Source: Acidobacteriota bacterium
Lineage (GTDB): Bacteria; Acidobacteriota; Terriglobia; Acidoferrales; 2-02-FULL-67-57
Direction: 5' to 3'
DNA: 20,375 nucleotides
NCBI GenBank assembly: GCA_016210895.1
Contig: JACQTG010000061.1
Span: 1 to 20,375, forward strand
Shown one piece after another: positions 8,048-17,918 of this stretch; position 1 is the first letter of the stretch, and every line of letters starts with the position of its first letter. The notes under the pieces were generated by a model. That model was not told where the DNA came from. It saw nothing but the letters and a program-made list of their open reading frames with translations, and searched no databases. Position numbers and translations under genes: made by a program.

Positions 8048-8569
8048 ATGGCCACAACTAGAGCGGAACGGAAACGCGTCTTCCAGCCGCCCGAGCCGGG
8101 CGCGCTGAAAGAGTTTGTCGTCTCGATCAACCGCGTCACCAAAGTGGTCAAGGGTGGCAAAAACCTCAGCTTCTCTGCCTTGGTGGTCGTCGGCGACGGC
8201 AACGGCCTCGTCGGCTACGGCCTGGGCAAGGCGCGCGAAGTCCCGATGGCCATCCGCAAGGGAATTGAGGCGGCGAAGAAGAATCTGGTCAAAGTCAACC
8301 TGAAGCCGCCGACCATTCCGCACCAAGTGTTGGGCCACTACTCCGCCAGCACCGTGCTCCTCAAGCCGGCCCCGGAAGGCACCGGCCTGATTGCCGGTGG
8401 GCCGGTGCGGCCCGTGGTGGAAGCGGCGGGCGTGCAAAACGTCTTCACCAAGGCCATTGGCAACACCAACCCGCACAACGTGGTCAAAGCCACTATGCAG
8501 GCCCTACTCAAGCTCAAAGACCGCGAAAGCGTCGCTGCGTTGCGCGGCAAAGATCCGCAGGAGCTGTAA
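8048..8569 (+). CDS. rpsE: 30S ribosomal protein S5
   Basis: A 173-residue S5. The N-terminal double-stranded RNA-binding fold is visible ([39 protein letters not shown]), followed by the C-terminal domain ([34 protein letters not shown]). S5 contributes to the mRNA entry helicase and decoding accuracy with S4. GGAG (8041-8044) lies just before ATG 8048. The stop directly abuts the rpmD start, with zero spacing. Confidence 0.98.
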   Translation: MATTRAERKRVFQPPEPGALKEFVVSINRVTKVVKGGKNLSFSALVVVGDGNGLVGYGLGKAREVPMAIRKGIEAAKKNLVKVNLKPPTIPHQVLGHYSASTVLLKPAPEGTGLIAGGPVRPVVEAAGVQNVFTKAIGNTNPHNVVKATMQALLKLKDRESVAALRGKDPQEL

Positions 8570-8764
8570 ATGGCGCGGAAGAAGAGCCAGGTGCTGAGAA
8601 TCAAGTGGGTGCGGAGCACCATTGCGACTCCGGAAAAGCACCGGCGCGTTATCCGCGGCCTGGGCCTGCGCCGCCTGAATCAGGTGGTCGAACGGCCCGA
8701 CACGCCTGCCATCCGCGGCATGGTGGCCAAGGTGCCCCATCTGGTTACGGTGCTGGAGGACTAG
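8570..8764 (+). CDS. rpmD: 50S ribosomal protein L30
   Basis: A 64-residue L30: [20 protein letters not shown], then [20 protein letters not shown] and [10 protein letters not shown]30 is a small late-assembling 50S protein. The ATG follows immediately after the rpsE TAA, so translation probably depends on coupling; GCAGGAG at 8558-8564, inside rpsE, is the likely ribosome-binding site. Confidence 0.95.
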   Translation: MARKKSQVLRIKWVRSTIATPEKHRRVIRGLGLRRLNQVVERPDTPAIRGMVAKVPHLVTVLED

Positions 8765-8765
8765 G

Positions 8766-9242
8766 ATGGTTGAGTTGAGCCAACTCCATCCGCCGCGTGG
8801 CGCTAGGAAGAAGCCCATGCGCGTGGGTCGCGGCATCGGTGCGCGCAAGTCGAGGACCGCCGGGCGGGGCAACAAGGGTCAGCGCTCCCGCCGGGGCTAT
8901 TCGCAACGGCCCGGATTCGAAGGCGGCCAGATGCCCCTGCACCGCCGCCTGCCCAAGCGTGGCTTCACGAATGTCTTCCGCCGCGAGGTTGCCATTGTGA
9001 ACGTGGAGGCACTGAACCAGTTCGCCCCCGGCACCCGCGTCACCCCGGAAGAGTTGGCGGCGCGCGGACTGGTCAAGAAGCCCCGCCACGGCGTCAAGAT
9101 CCTTGGCGACGGCGAGGTCAAGGTGAAGCTCATCGTGGCCGCGCACGCCTTTAGCGCCAGCGCTCGAGCCAAGATCGAAGCCGCCGGCGGTACGGTCGAA
9201 GTGTTGTCCGCCAAGCCAGTGACGGAGGCCACCGCGAGCTAG
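8766..9242 (+). CDS. rplO: 50S ribosomal protein L15
   Basis: A 158-residue L15. The N-terminal glycine/arginine-rich extension ([20 protein letters not shown]) and the signature [17 protein letters not shown] are clear; the C-terminal domain follows ([19 protein letters not shown]). L15 is an early 50S assembly protein with an arm reaching toward the peptidyl-transferase region. It begins one base after rpmD, with GGAGGA (8755-8760) upstream. Confidence 0.97.
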   Translation: MVELSQLHPPRGARKKPMRVGRGIGARKSRTAGRGNKGQRSRRGYSQRPGFEGGQMPLHRRLPKRGFTNVFRREVAIVNVEALNQFAPGTRVTPEELAARGLVKKPRHGVKILGDGEVKVKLIVAAHAFSASARAKIEAAGGTVEVLSAKPVTEATAS

Positions 9243-9244
9243 CC

Positions 9245-10672
9245 ATGGGCCTGTTCGACCGCATTGCCAACATCTTTCGCGTACCCGACCTGCGCAAGCG
9301 CGTCCTGTTCACGCTGGCGCTGCTGGCCGTCTATCGCCTCGGCGCGCACCTCCCCACGCCGGGCATCAACAGCGAGCTGCTCAACCAGTTCTTCGAGCAG
9401 AACCGCGGCACTTGGCTCGGACTGGTGGACATTTTTTCCGGGGGCAACTTCCGCAGTATGACCATCTTCGCCCTCGGCATCATGCCCTATATCACCGCCT
9501 CCATCATTCTCCAGTTGATGACCGTTGTCTGGCCCTACCTGGAGCGGCTGCAGAAAGAGGGCGAGCTGGGCCGGCGCAAGATTACGCAGTACACCCGCTA
9601 TCTGACGGTGTTCCTGAGCGCCTTCCAGGCGTTGACCATTGCCGTCACCTTGCAGCGCGGCAGCGCCGGCGGTGTCCGCTACGTGCTCGACCCCGGCCCC
9701 AGCTTCATCCTGATGACCATGCTGACGCTGACCACCGGCACCATCTTCATCATGTGGCTGGGCGAGCAGATTTCCGACCGCGGCATCGGCAACGGGATGT
9801 CGCTCATCATCTTTGCCGGCATTGTGGTTGGGCTGCCGCGGGCGATCCAGGAGATTTACGAGCGGGCGTTCGTGATGGGCCAGTGGCAAGCCTACCATCT
9901 GTTGGCGCTGCTGGCCTTGATGTTGGCCGTGGTGGCACTGATTGTGTTTGTCGAAGGCGCGCAGCGGCGGGTTCCCGTGCAGTACGCCAAGCGCGTCGTC
10001 GGCCGCCGCATGATGGGTGGTGCGATGACCTACCTGCCCATCCGCATCAACACCGGCGGCGTTATCCCCGTCATCTTCGCCAGCTCCGTGCTCACCTTCC
10101 CGCAGACCTTCGCCCTGTTTCTCCCCCAGTCGCGGGGGATGGAGCCGGGGTTGGGGCGTGATGTTGCCCGCTTCCTCGAAGGCCTGCGTGATGCCCTGGC
10201 CTGGGGTGAGCCCCTCTACACCTTGCTCTACATCGCCGGGATTATCTTTTTCTGCTACTTCTATGTTTCCATCATCTTCAACCCCGACGAGCTGGCCGAC
10301 AATATGCGCAAGTGGGGCGGATTCGTTCCCGGGATTCGCCCTGGTCGCAACACCTCGGAATACGTCAACACCATTCTGACTCGTGTCACCTTCGTGGGCG
10401 GCGTCTATCTGGCGATGATTTCGATCATCCCGGAGTGGATGATCTCCGGCATCCACCTCCACCACCTGCCCTGGGTCGGCGGCTGGGTGGAGCGCACCTT
10501 CCCGGACGCGCTCCTGCAAGGCCTGGGTGTGCAGTTTTATTTCGGCGGCACCTCGCTGCTCATCGTCGTGGGCGTGGCGATGGACACAGTCAACCAAATC
10601 GAAGCCCAGCTCACCATGCGCCACTACGAAGGCTTCACCACCCGCGGGCGCATCCGCGGCCGGCGGGCATAG
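9245..10672 (+). CDS. secY: Protein translocase subunit SecY
   Basis: A 475-residue integral membrane protein forming the SecYEG channel. About ten hydrophobic segments can be followed. Conserved blocks include GIMPYITASIILQL (78-91), the cytoplasmic QRRVPVQYAKRVVG (240-253), IRINTGGVIPVIFASS (266-281) and RKWGGFVPGIRPG (355-367). The length exceeds the typical ~440; the extra residues lie mainly in segments around 295-322 and 400-428, probably loops on the exoplasmic side. It starts two bases after rplO, at ATG 9245. Its partner ATPase SecA is encoded at the other end of this window on the opposite strand. Confidence 0.98.
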   Translation: MGLFDRIANIFRVPDLRKRVLFTLALLAVYRLGAHLPTPGINSELLNQFFEQNRGTWLGLVDIFSGGNFRSMTIFALGIMPYITASIILQLMTVVWPYLERLQKEGELGRRKITQYTRYLTVFLSAFQALTIAVTLQRGSAGGVRYVLDPGPSFILMTMLTLTTGTIFIMWLGEQISDRGIGNGMSLIIFAGIVVGLPRAIQEIYERAFVMGQWQAYHLLALLALMLAVVALIVFVEGAQRRVPVQYAKRVVGRRMMGGAMTYLPIRINTGGVIPVIFASSVLTFPQTFALFLPQSRGMEPGLGRDVARFLEGLRDALAWGEPLYTLLYIAGIIFFCYFYVSIIFNPDELADNMRKWGGFVPGIRPGRNTSEYVNTILTRVTFVGGVYLAMISIIPEWMISGIHLHHLPWVGGWVERTFPDALLQGLGVQFYFGGTSLLIVVGVAMDTVNQIEAQLTMRHYEGFTTRGRIRGRRA

Positions 10673-10675
10673 CGC

Positions 10676-11374
10676 ATGGCGGGACTTCCTCGACCGGTGG
10701 TTCTCCTCGGTCCGCCCGGTGCCGGCAAAGGCACCCAGGCGCGCGAGCTGGCCAAGCATTTCGGCGTGCCACAAATTGCCACCGGGGACATGTTCCGCGA
10801 TCATGTGGCCCGCCGCACCGAGCTCGGCCAGCAGGCCAAAGCCATCATGGAACGCGGTGAGCTGGTGAGCGATGACATTGTCTCGGCCATGGTCGAAGAG
10901 CGCATCCAGCGCCCCGACTGCCGGCGGGGGTTCCTCCTGGATGGCTTCCCGCGGACGCTCCCGCAAGCCGAGCGCTTGGAAGAAATTCTGTCGCAGGCCG
11001 GCTTCCCGCCCGTTCTTGCCATCAACCTCGAAGTCAGCTATGATAGATTGGTTTGGCGATCGACTGGGCGCCGCACCTGCAAGACCTGCGGCGCCATTTA
11101 TAATGTGTACGACCGCCCGCCGCGCCTCCCGGATCGGTGTGATCGCGATGGCGGCGGACTCTTCCAGCGTGCCGATGATCGTGAGGAGGTCGTCCGCGAG
11201 CGGCTGGGCCAGTACGAACGGAAGAGCCGGCCCCTGATCGATTTCTACCGCCAGCGCGGGGCGCTGCTGGAAGTGGGCGGCGATGAGGCGCCGGAAGTGT
11301 TAACCGGGCGCCTGCTGGAGCTGTTGGAGGCGCTGCCGGCGCCGGTTCGCGCGGGCAGCAGACAGACGCAGTGA
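10676..11374 (+). CDS. adk: Adenylate kinase (zinc-LID type)
   Basis: A 232-residue adenylate kinase that interconverts ATP + AMP and 2 ADP. The P-loop GPPGAGKGT is at 12-20, the AMP-binding/signature block LLDGFPRT at 87-94 and the GRR of the LID at 131-133. The LID has Cys135, Cys138, Cys155 and probably Asp158 as a Cys3-Asp zinc set, as in some Gram-positive enzymes. The length is a little above the usual ~215 because of a C-terminal tail. It starts three bases after secY. The stop overlaps the map start by GTGA. secY-adk-map is a classical order. Confidence 0.97.
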   Translation: MAGLPRPVVLLGPPGAGKGTQARELAKHFGVPQIATGDMFRDHVARRTELGQQAKAIMERGELVSDDIVSAMVEERIQRPDCRRGFLLDGFPRTLPQAERLEEILSQAGFPPVLAINLEVSYDRLVWRSTGRRTCKTCGAIYNVYDRPPRLPDRCDRDGGGLFQRADDREEVVRERLGQYERKSRPLIDFYRQRGALLEVGGDEAPEVLTGRLLELLEALPAPVRAGSRQTQ

Positions 11375-12117
11375 TTGCCTGCCGCGATGCGCAGGAGCTG
11401 GAAAAGTTGCGCGCCGCGGGGCGCGTGGTGGCGGAAGTGCTGGCGGCGGTGGTGGAGCGGATTGCGCCGGGCGTAACCACGATGGATCTCGAACGCGTGG
11501 CCGAACAGCACATCGCCGAGCGCAACGCCCGGCCCGCCTTCAAAGGCTACCGCGGCTATCCCTGCACCTCGTGCATCTCGGTGAACGAGGAGATCGTGCA
11601 CGGGATTCCGTCAGAGAGAAAGCTCAAGCGCGGTGATGTGGTGTCGGTGGACGTGGGGGTGGAGCTTGACGGCTACTTTGCCGATACCGCCACCACGGTG
11701 ACCCTCGAGCCGGTTGCGCCCGAAATGGAAACGCTCGTGCGCGTGGCGCGGGAGGCGCTCGAGCGCGCCATCGAGCAGGCCCGCCCGGGCAACTACCTGG
11801 GCGACATCTCGCGTGCCGTACAGGAGCATGTGGAGCGCCACGGCTTTTCCGTGATTCGTGAGTTTTGTGGGCATGGGATCGGGACACAGATGCACGAGGA
11901 GCCCGAGGTCCCCAACTACGTCACGCCGGTGCACGGCCCCAAGCTGCGACCCGGCATGGTGCTGGCGATCGAGCCGATGGTGGCGATCGGGTCGCCCGTG
12001 GTAACAATTCAGCCGGACCGCTGGACCGCGGTTACCGCCGACGGCGGCTACGCGGCTCACTTCGAGCACTGCGTCGCCGTTACGCAGAACGGCCCGTGGA
12101 TTTTGACCGTCCGCTAG
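11371..12117 (+). CDS. map: Methionine aminopeptidase, type I
   Basis: A 248-residue enzyme that removes N-terminal Met from nascent proteins. The five metal ligands are visible: Asp94, Asp105, His168, Glu201, Glu232. His77 is in VNEEIVHGIP and His175 in MHEEP. No N-terminal zinc-finger or SH3-binding extension is present, so it is a plain type Ia enzyme. It starts with GTG 11371 overlapping the adk stop. The residues after the start (IACRDAQELEKLRAAG) match the family N-terminus. Confidence 0.96.
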   Translation: MIACRDAQELEKLRAAGRVVAEVLAAVVERIAPGVTTMDLERVAEQHIAERNARPAFKGYRGYPCTSCISVNEEIVHGIPSERKLKRGDVVSVDVGVELDGYFADTATTVTLEPVAPEMETLVRVAREALERAIEQARPGNYLGDISRAVQEHVERHGFSVIREFCGHGIGTQMHEEPEVPNYVTPVHGPKLRPGMVLAIEPMVAIGSPVVTIQPDRWTAVTADGGYAAHFEHCVAVTQNGPWILTVR

Positions 12118-12167
12118 GCCCTGGGTTGGGGCTGTGGGTGGCCTAAGAGACAGACGCGAAAGGAGCG

Positions 12168-12386
12168 ATGGCGAAAGAAGAAGCGATTGAGGTGGTCGGC
12201 ACGGTGATTGAGACCCTGCCCAACGCGATGTTCCGCGTGGAGCTGGAGAACAAGCACCAGGTGCTGGCCCACATTTCAGGGCGGATGCGAAAGAACTTTA
12301 TTCGCATCCTTCCGGGAGATCGCGTGGCCGTGGAGCTGTCACCCTATGATCTGACCCGCGGCCGCATCGTCTATCGCTACAAGTGA
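12168..12386 (+). CDS. infA: Translation initiation factor IF-1
   Basis: A 72-residue S1-like OB-fold protein, exactly the usual IF-1 length. Diagnostic segments are [39 protein letters not shown] and [18 protein letters not shown]-1 occupies the 30S A site during initiation. A clear AAAGGAG (12159-12165) precedes the ATG. A 50-nt gap separates it from map; no hairpin or promoter is evident in it. Confidence 0.98.
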   Translation: MAKEEAIEVVGTVIETLPNAMFRVELENKHQVLAHISGRMRKNFIRILPGDRVAVELSPYDLTRGRIVYRYK

Positions 12387-12392
12387 GCAGCG

Positions 12393-12506
12393 ATGAAGGT
12401 TCGTGCCTCGGTCAAACGGATTTGCGACCACTGTAAGATTATTCGCCGGCGCGGCGTGGTGCGGGTGATTTGTTCGAACCCGAAGCACAAGCAGCGCCAG
12501 GGTTGA
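12393..12506 (+). CDS. rpmJ: 50S ribosomal protein L36 (zinc-binding form)
   Basis: This short 37-residue gene reads [20 protein letters not shown], then [17 protein letters not shown]. Cys11, Cys14, Cys27 and His32 are the C+ zinc ligands. L36 is the smallest 50S protein and lies near the base of the L7/L12 stalk. It sits between infA and rpsM as expected. The ATG is 6 nt after the infA stop; GAGCAG (12385-12390) is a weak ribosome-binding site. Confidence 0.97.
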   Translation: MKVRASVKRICDHCKIIRRRGVVRVICSNPKHKQRQG

Positions 12507-12524
12507 GGGTAAAGGAGAAGGAGA

Positions 12525-12914
12525 ATGGCACGCATTGCCGGAGTGGATCTGCCCGCGAGCAAGAACATCTGGATTGGCCTGACCTGTATCTACGGCATCG
12601 GGCAGTCGCGTTCGCGGGCGATTCTGGCACAGGCGAGCGTTGACCCGTTTACGAAAGTCTCGGCGCTTACCGAGGACGAGGTGACGCGCATCCGCCAGAT
12701 TATCGAAGAGCAGGGCAGGGTCGAGGGTGACCTGCGCAAAGACATTTCGATGAACATCAAGCGCCTGATGGAGATCGGCTGTTACCGTGGGTCGCGCCAC
12801 CGGAGGAATCTGCCCGTCCGCGGCCAGCGGACCCATACCAACGCGCGCACGCGCAAGGGGCCGCGCCGCCATACTGTGGCCGTGCGCAAGCCCGCAGTGA
12901 CCAAGAAAGGCTAA
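12525..12914 (+). CDS. rpsM: 30S ribosomal protein S13
   Basis: A 129-residue S13 (family ~120-125). It has [20 protein letters not shown], the helix-hairpin-helix [12 protein letters not shown] and the C-terminal [20 protein letters not shown] followed by RTRKGPRR. S13 forms the B1 intersubunit bridges and touches P-site tRNA. The strong AAAGGAGAAGGAG (12511-12523) lies just before the ATG. It starts the alpha-type segment. Confidence 0.97.
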   Translation: MARIAGVDLPASKNIWIGLTCIYGIGQSRSRAILAQASVDPFTKVSALTEDEVTRIRQIIEEQGRVEGDLRKDISMNIKRLMEIGCYRGSRHRRNLPVRGQRTHTNARTRKGPRRHTVAVRKPAVTKKG

Positions 12915-12926
12915 GGGAGAAACGCG

Positions 12927-13361
12927 ATGGCTAAAGCCCAGCCCGAAGCCGGCAAACCGGCGGCGGCCAAGCCAGCCAAGAAGAAAGAATTTCGCAAGAA
13001 GCGCGAAAAGCGCCACGTGGCGCATGGCGTCGCGCACATTCAGGCTACCTTCAACAACACCATCGTGACCATCACCGATGGGGAGGGGAATTCGGTCGCT
13101 TGGGCGAGCGCGGGTTCGATCGGGTTTAAGGGCTCGCGCAAGGGGACACCCTTCGCGGCCCAACAGGCGGCCAGCCGGGCGGCCCAAGCCGCGCGGGACT
13201 TCGGTATGCGTACGGTGGAAGTACGGGTCAGGGGTCCGGGCTCGGGACGCGAATCGGCCGTGCGTGCCCTGGGCGCCGCCGGGCTGCAGGTAACTTCGAT
13301 CCGAGACGCGACACCTATCCCGCACAACGGTTGCCGCCCGCCCAAGCGGCGCCGTGTGTAG
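12927..13361 (+). CDS. rpsK: 30S ribosomal protein S11
   Basis: A 144-residue S11 (family ~129). The core starts around residue 29 ([20 protein letters not shown]) and ends in the standard [12 protein letters not shown]. The extra N-terminus is Ala/Pro/Lys-rich ([20 protein letters not shown]). S11 lines the 30S platform next to the E-site mRNA. ATG 12927 has AAGGGAG (12914-12920) ahead. Confidence 0.97.
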   Translation: MAKAQPEAGKPAAAKPAKKKEFRKKREKRHVAHGVAHIQATFNNTIVTITDGEGNSVAWASAGSIGFKGSRKGTPFAAQQAASRAAQAARDFGMRTVEVRVRGPGSGRESAVRALGAAGLQVTSIRDATPIPHNGCRPPKRRRV

Positions 13362-13378
13362 GGGAACGAAGGAGGAGA

Positions 13379-14014
13379 ATGGCTCGCTATCGAGAAGCCG
13401 TTTGCCGGCTCTGTCGGCGTGAAGGCGTGAAGCTGTTCCTGAAAGGGGAGCGCTGTTTCACCGACAAGTGCGCCATCGAGCGCCGCAATATGCCCCCCGG
13501 CCAGCACGGCACGGGTCGCCGGCGGAGCAAGGTAGGCGCCTACGGTGCGCAACTGCGCGAGAAACAGAAAGTTCGCCGCATCTACGGCGAGTTCGAGCGG
13601 CAGTTCCGGCGCACCTTCGCCCGGGCCGAAAAACTGCCGGGGAAGACCGGCGAGAACTTGCTGGCGACGCTTGAGCGGCGCCTGGATAGCATCGTGCAGC
13701 GGGCCGGGTTTGCCAGCTCGCGCGCGCAGGCCCGCCAGCTCGTGCTGCACGGTCATGTACGCGTCAATGGCAAGAGGGTCAACATCCCCTCCTACCTGCT
13801 GGCCGTGGGCGAGGAAGTCACCGTAGCGGACCGGATGAAGGAAAACGCGATGGTGCTGCAGGCAGGCGAGCACGCGGCGCGGCAAACGCCGCCCAGCTGG
13901 CTCGAAGTCGAGCGCGCGCTGTTTCGCGTCAAGCTCATCAACCTGCCCAAGCGCGAAGAGCTCACAACCCCGGAGATCAACGAGCAGCTCATCGTGGAGT
14001 TCTACTCGAAATAA
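13379..14014 (+). CDS. rpsD: 30S ribosomal protein S4, zinc-ligand form
   Basis: A 211-residue S4 (family ~205). Cys9, Cys12, Cys26 and Cys31 give an N-terminal zinc-binding motif found in the C+ form of S4. The S4 RNA-binding domain is at about residues 99-160 ([20 protein letters not shown], then [20 protein letters not shown]). S4 initiates 30S assembly and in E. coli represses the alpha operon. The start ATG 13379 has AAGGAGGAG (13369-13377); an in-frame ATG 48 nt earlier overlaps rpsK and gives no conserved residues. Confidence 0.97.
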   Translation: MARYREAVCRLCRREGVKLFLKGERCFTDKCAIERRNMPPGQHGTGRRRSKVGAYGAQLREKQKVRRIYGEFERQFRRTFARAEKLPGKTGENLLATLERRLDSIVQRAGFASSRAQARQLVLHGHVRVNGKRVNIPSYLLAVGEEVTVADRMKENAMVLQAGEHAARQTPPSWLEVERALFRVKLINLPKREELTTPEINEQLIVEFYSK

Positions 14015-14019
14015 ATCTT

Positions 14020-14035
14020 CTGCCCAACCGGGCAG
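14020..14035 (+). promoter_or_regulatory. Short hairpin between rpsD and rpoA
   Basis: CTGCCC at 14020-14025 and GGGCAG at 14030-14035 form a perfect 6-bp stem with a 4-nt AACC loop in the 47-nt gap between rpsD and rpoA. No T-run follows, so it is not a standard terminator. It could be an RNA-processing or translation-control element, or chance. Confidence 0.35.
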
Positions 14036-14061
14036 CCAGAAACGAGGAGGCAGGGAAGGCT

Positions 14062-15087
<1,026 letters not shown>

Positions 15088-15100
15088 AGTCGCCTCGACT

Positions 15101-15532
15101 ATGCGCCATCGCTGGGGTTACAAGAAGCTCGGCCGCTCACCGGCTCACCGCCGGCAGACCTTGCGCGGCCTGGTGACCAACCTGCTCGAGCACGAGCGCA
15201 TTACCACCACCCTGCCCAAAGCCAAAGCCCTACGGCCTCTCGCCGAACGCATGATTACACTGGCGAAACGCGACACGCTTCACGCGCGCCGTCAGGCGGC
15301 TGCCTTCCTCGCGCGCCCTCCCGTGGTCAAGAAGCTGTTTTCGGCTCTGGGGCCGCGCTTTGCTGACCGGCCCGGGGGTTACACGCGCATCCTGCGTGCC
15401 GGCTGGCGGCGCGGCGATGGCGGCGAGGTGGCCATCGTGGAATTGATCGGCAGCGAACTGAAACCCAAACCTAAGAAAGAAAAGAAAAGGAAGCGCGAAG
15501 AACCCCAGCCCGAAGCCCGTGCCACTGAATAA
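15101..15532 (+). CDS. rplQ: 50S ribosomal protein L17 with charged C-terminal tail
   Basis: A 143-residue L17. Conserved blocks are [40 protein letters not shown] and [21 protein letters not shown]17 sits at the exit tunnel. From about residue 122 a Lys/Glu/Pro-rich tail follows. It is the last gene of the supercluster; only 47 nt separate its stop from the stop of convergent guaB, and no clear bidirectional terminator is seen there. Confidence 0.97.
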   Translation: MRHRWGYKKLGRSPAHRRQTLRGLVTNLLEHERITTTLPKAKALRPLAERMITLAKRDTLHARRQAAAFLARPPVVKKLFSALGPRFADRPGGYTRILRAGWRRGDGGEVAIVELIGSELKPKPKKEKKRKREEPQPEARATE

Positions 15533-15579
15533 GAAGGGGTCTTCCTGTTCAGGGCCACGGTCCCGCCTAGCTTTCCCGG

Positions 15580-17097
<1,518 letters not shown>

Positions 17098-17099
17098 TC

Positions 17100-17128
17100 A
17101 TTCTAGGCATCGTCCGGCTCAGGGTCAA
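17100..17128 (-). promoter_or_regulatory. Predicted sigma70-type promoter of guaB
   Basis: On the minus strand TTGACC (17128-17123) is followed after exactly 17 nt by TAGAAT (17105-17100), each one mismatch from the consensus hexamers. Transcription would start near 17093, giving a 5' leader of about 32 nt before the guaB ATG. The leader contains a small dyad, TCCCA/TGGGA with a 6-nt loop. The first three bases of the -10 are also the TAG stop of the upstream gene. Confidence 0.65.
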
Positions 17129-17561
17129 GCTCCCCGGCCGCCGCTTTCTCGACTCCTTCCTCGATCGCTTCCATCAACCCCTCCTCTCCACGGGCTAAAC
17201 CATACTCCCGCTGTACATTCTCCTGTTGGGTGAAGAGCAACTGCGCGAGATACCCGATCGCATACGCTTGGCCTGCCGTCAGGCGATTCTGCTGCAGATC
17301 GCGAATCGTCCGCCCCAACAGCGCGTGCAGCTCGCTGGCCGTCAGCAGGGCTAAGGGGGGCGGCGGTGTGTGCAGGGCCGGGTCGTGGAAGAAACACCAC
17401 TCCGAGCCCTTCATGTGGGCCGCCCGGCACCGCCGGCCGTCCGCCCAGGTGTGGCGGCAGCGCTTCTCCTCGGGCAACTTTGCCGTATCCCGGTCTTGCC
17501 TTTCGGGCTCGCCAGCCGCCCCCTCCCCGGGAGTTATTTCTTGTTCGTCTAACTCCTTCAT
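17103..17561 (-). CDS. Uncharacterised protein with a C-x9-C-x10-C-x2-H motif
   Basis: A 152-residue protein. An acidic N-terminus (1-33) is followed by a compact Cys/His motif: Cys35, Cys45, Cys56, His59, within RCRHTWADGRRCRAAHMKGS and then EWCFFHDP. This looks like a small metal-binding finger. After a Pro run come a helical region (about 73-125) and an acidic tail. The pattern (CxH..G..C....G...C.FH) resembles a group of small proteins I recall as common in Acidobacteriota genomes and of unknown function. ATG 17561 is preferred to TTG 17567; no strong ribosome-binding site is seen. The stop overlaps the guaB promoter. It could be an accessory or regulatory protein; I assign no function. 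Confidence 0.75.
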   Translation of the reverse strand: MKELDEQEITPGEGAAGEPERQDRDTAKLPEEKRCRHTWADGRRCRAAHMKGSEWCFFHDPALHTPPPPLALLTASELHALLGRTIRDLQQNRLTAGQAYAIGYLAQLLFTQQENVQREYGLARGEEGLMEAIEEGVEKAAAGELDPEPDDA

Positions 17562-17584
17562 TGCCAATCAGTTCACCGTTGAGA

Positions 17585-17598
17585 TTAGTCTCGACTAA
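17585..17598. promoter_or_regulatory. 14-bp dyad, possible operator
   Basis: TTAGTC-TC-GACTAA is a perfect 6-bp inverted repeat with a 2-nt spacer. It lies 24-37 nt upstream of the minus-strand start at 17561, a normal position for an operator. It is AT-richer than its surroundings. No regulator family is recognised, and a 6+6 dyad can occur by chance. Confidence 0.3.
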
Positions 17599-17690
17599 CC
17601 CCTCGTCGCTCGCCGCGAAACCTCACACCTGACACACAACTTCCTCTGGCCGGCACCCTACCCGACTTTCCTCCGCATGTCTAATAACTA

Positions 17691-17735
17691 TGAACACCGT
17701 GAACACGATGAGAACCATGAACAGGATGAGAATCT
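17691..17735. repeat. Short imperfect 18-bp tandem repeat
   Basis: Two adjacent 18-nt units (17700-17717, TGAACACGATGAGAACCA; 17718-17735, TGAACAGGATGAGAATCT) match at 15 of 18 positions and are preceded by a half unit (17691-17699). It is a minisatellite-like patch in a non-coding region. No function is evident. Confidence 0.6.
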
Positions 17736-17909
17736 TGAGAAACTGTCCCGGATTGGGAGCCCTGCGCTCCCGCGAAGGCCACCCTTGGTCCTATTCCGTC
17801 GGGGCGAGGAATGCTCTGTCTCACGAGGCACCCGCCACCGGCCCCTCCCCACGCGCCGCCACAGTACCTGTTGGACGCGTACATCTCTTGTGCCAATCCC
17901 GCCTCCTGA

Positions 17910-17918
17910 TGCTAAAAT
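17910..17918 (+). promoter_or_regulatory. Extended -10 promoter-like element
   Basis: TGCTAAAAT is an extended -10 match (TGn plus TAAAAT, one mismatch from TATAAT). A convincing -35 is not visible; TTGTGC at 17888 lies 19 nt away and is poor. If real, transcription would begin near 17925, which puts the ATG at 17917 upstream of the transcript start and implies a leaderless GTG 17926 or a later start for the next gene. Confidence 0.4.

Larger units (their letters stand above)
17562..17916. other. 355-base non-coding region between divergent genes
   Basis: This gap separates the minus-strand Cys/His-motif gene and the plus-strand 185-residue gene. It holds a 14-bp dyad (17585-17598), a short tandem repeat (17691-17735) and an extended -10-like element at its right edge (17910-17918). 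An open frame runs through part of it (from ATG 17677) but gives low-complexity, unlike-protein sequence. No tRNA or recognisable RNA gene was seen. Confidence 0.6.

Noticed and set aside
9239..10966. 575-codon open frame antisense to secY and adk
   Set aside because: It is a long shadow frame caused by GC-rich codon bias in secY; the product is His/Gly/Asp-rich without any family pattern.
12118..12167. Possible promoter in the map-infA gap
   Set aside because: A TTGGGG and a TAAGAG are present, but their spacing is only 12 nt and neither is a good match.
17640..17676. Minus-strand stretch GGAGGAAAGTCGGG...AGGGTGCC similar to the conserved start region of RNase P RNA
   Set aside because: The following region becomes a protein-coding gene within 120 nt, and the other conserved RNase P blocks (for example the ACAGAA and GATGAATGAC segments) are absent, so it is likely a chance match.
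17677..17916. Upstream extension of the 185-residue gene to ATG 17677
   Set aside because: The added 80 residues translate the tandem repeat and low-complexity DNA, and precede the promoter-like element.
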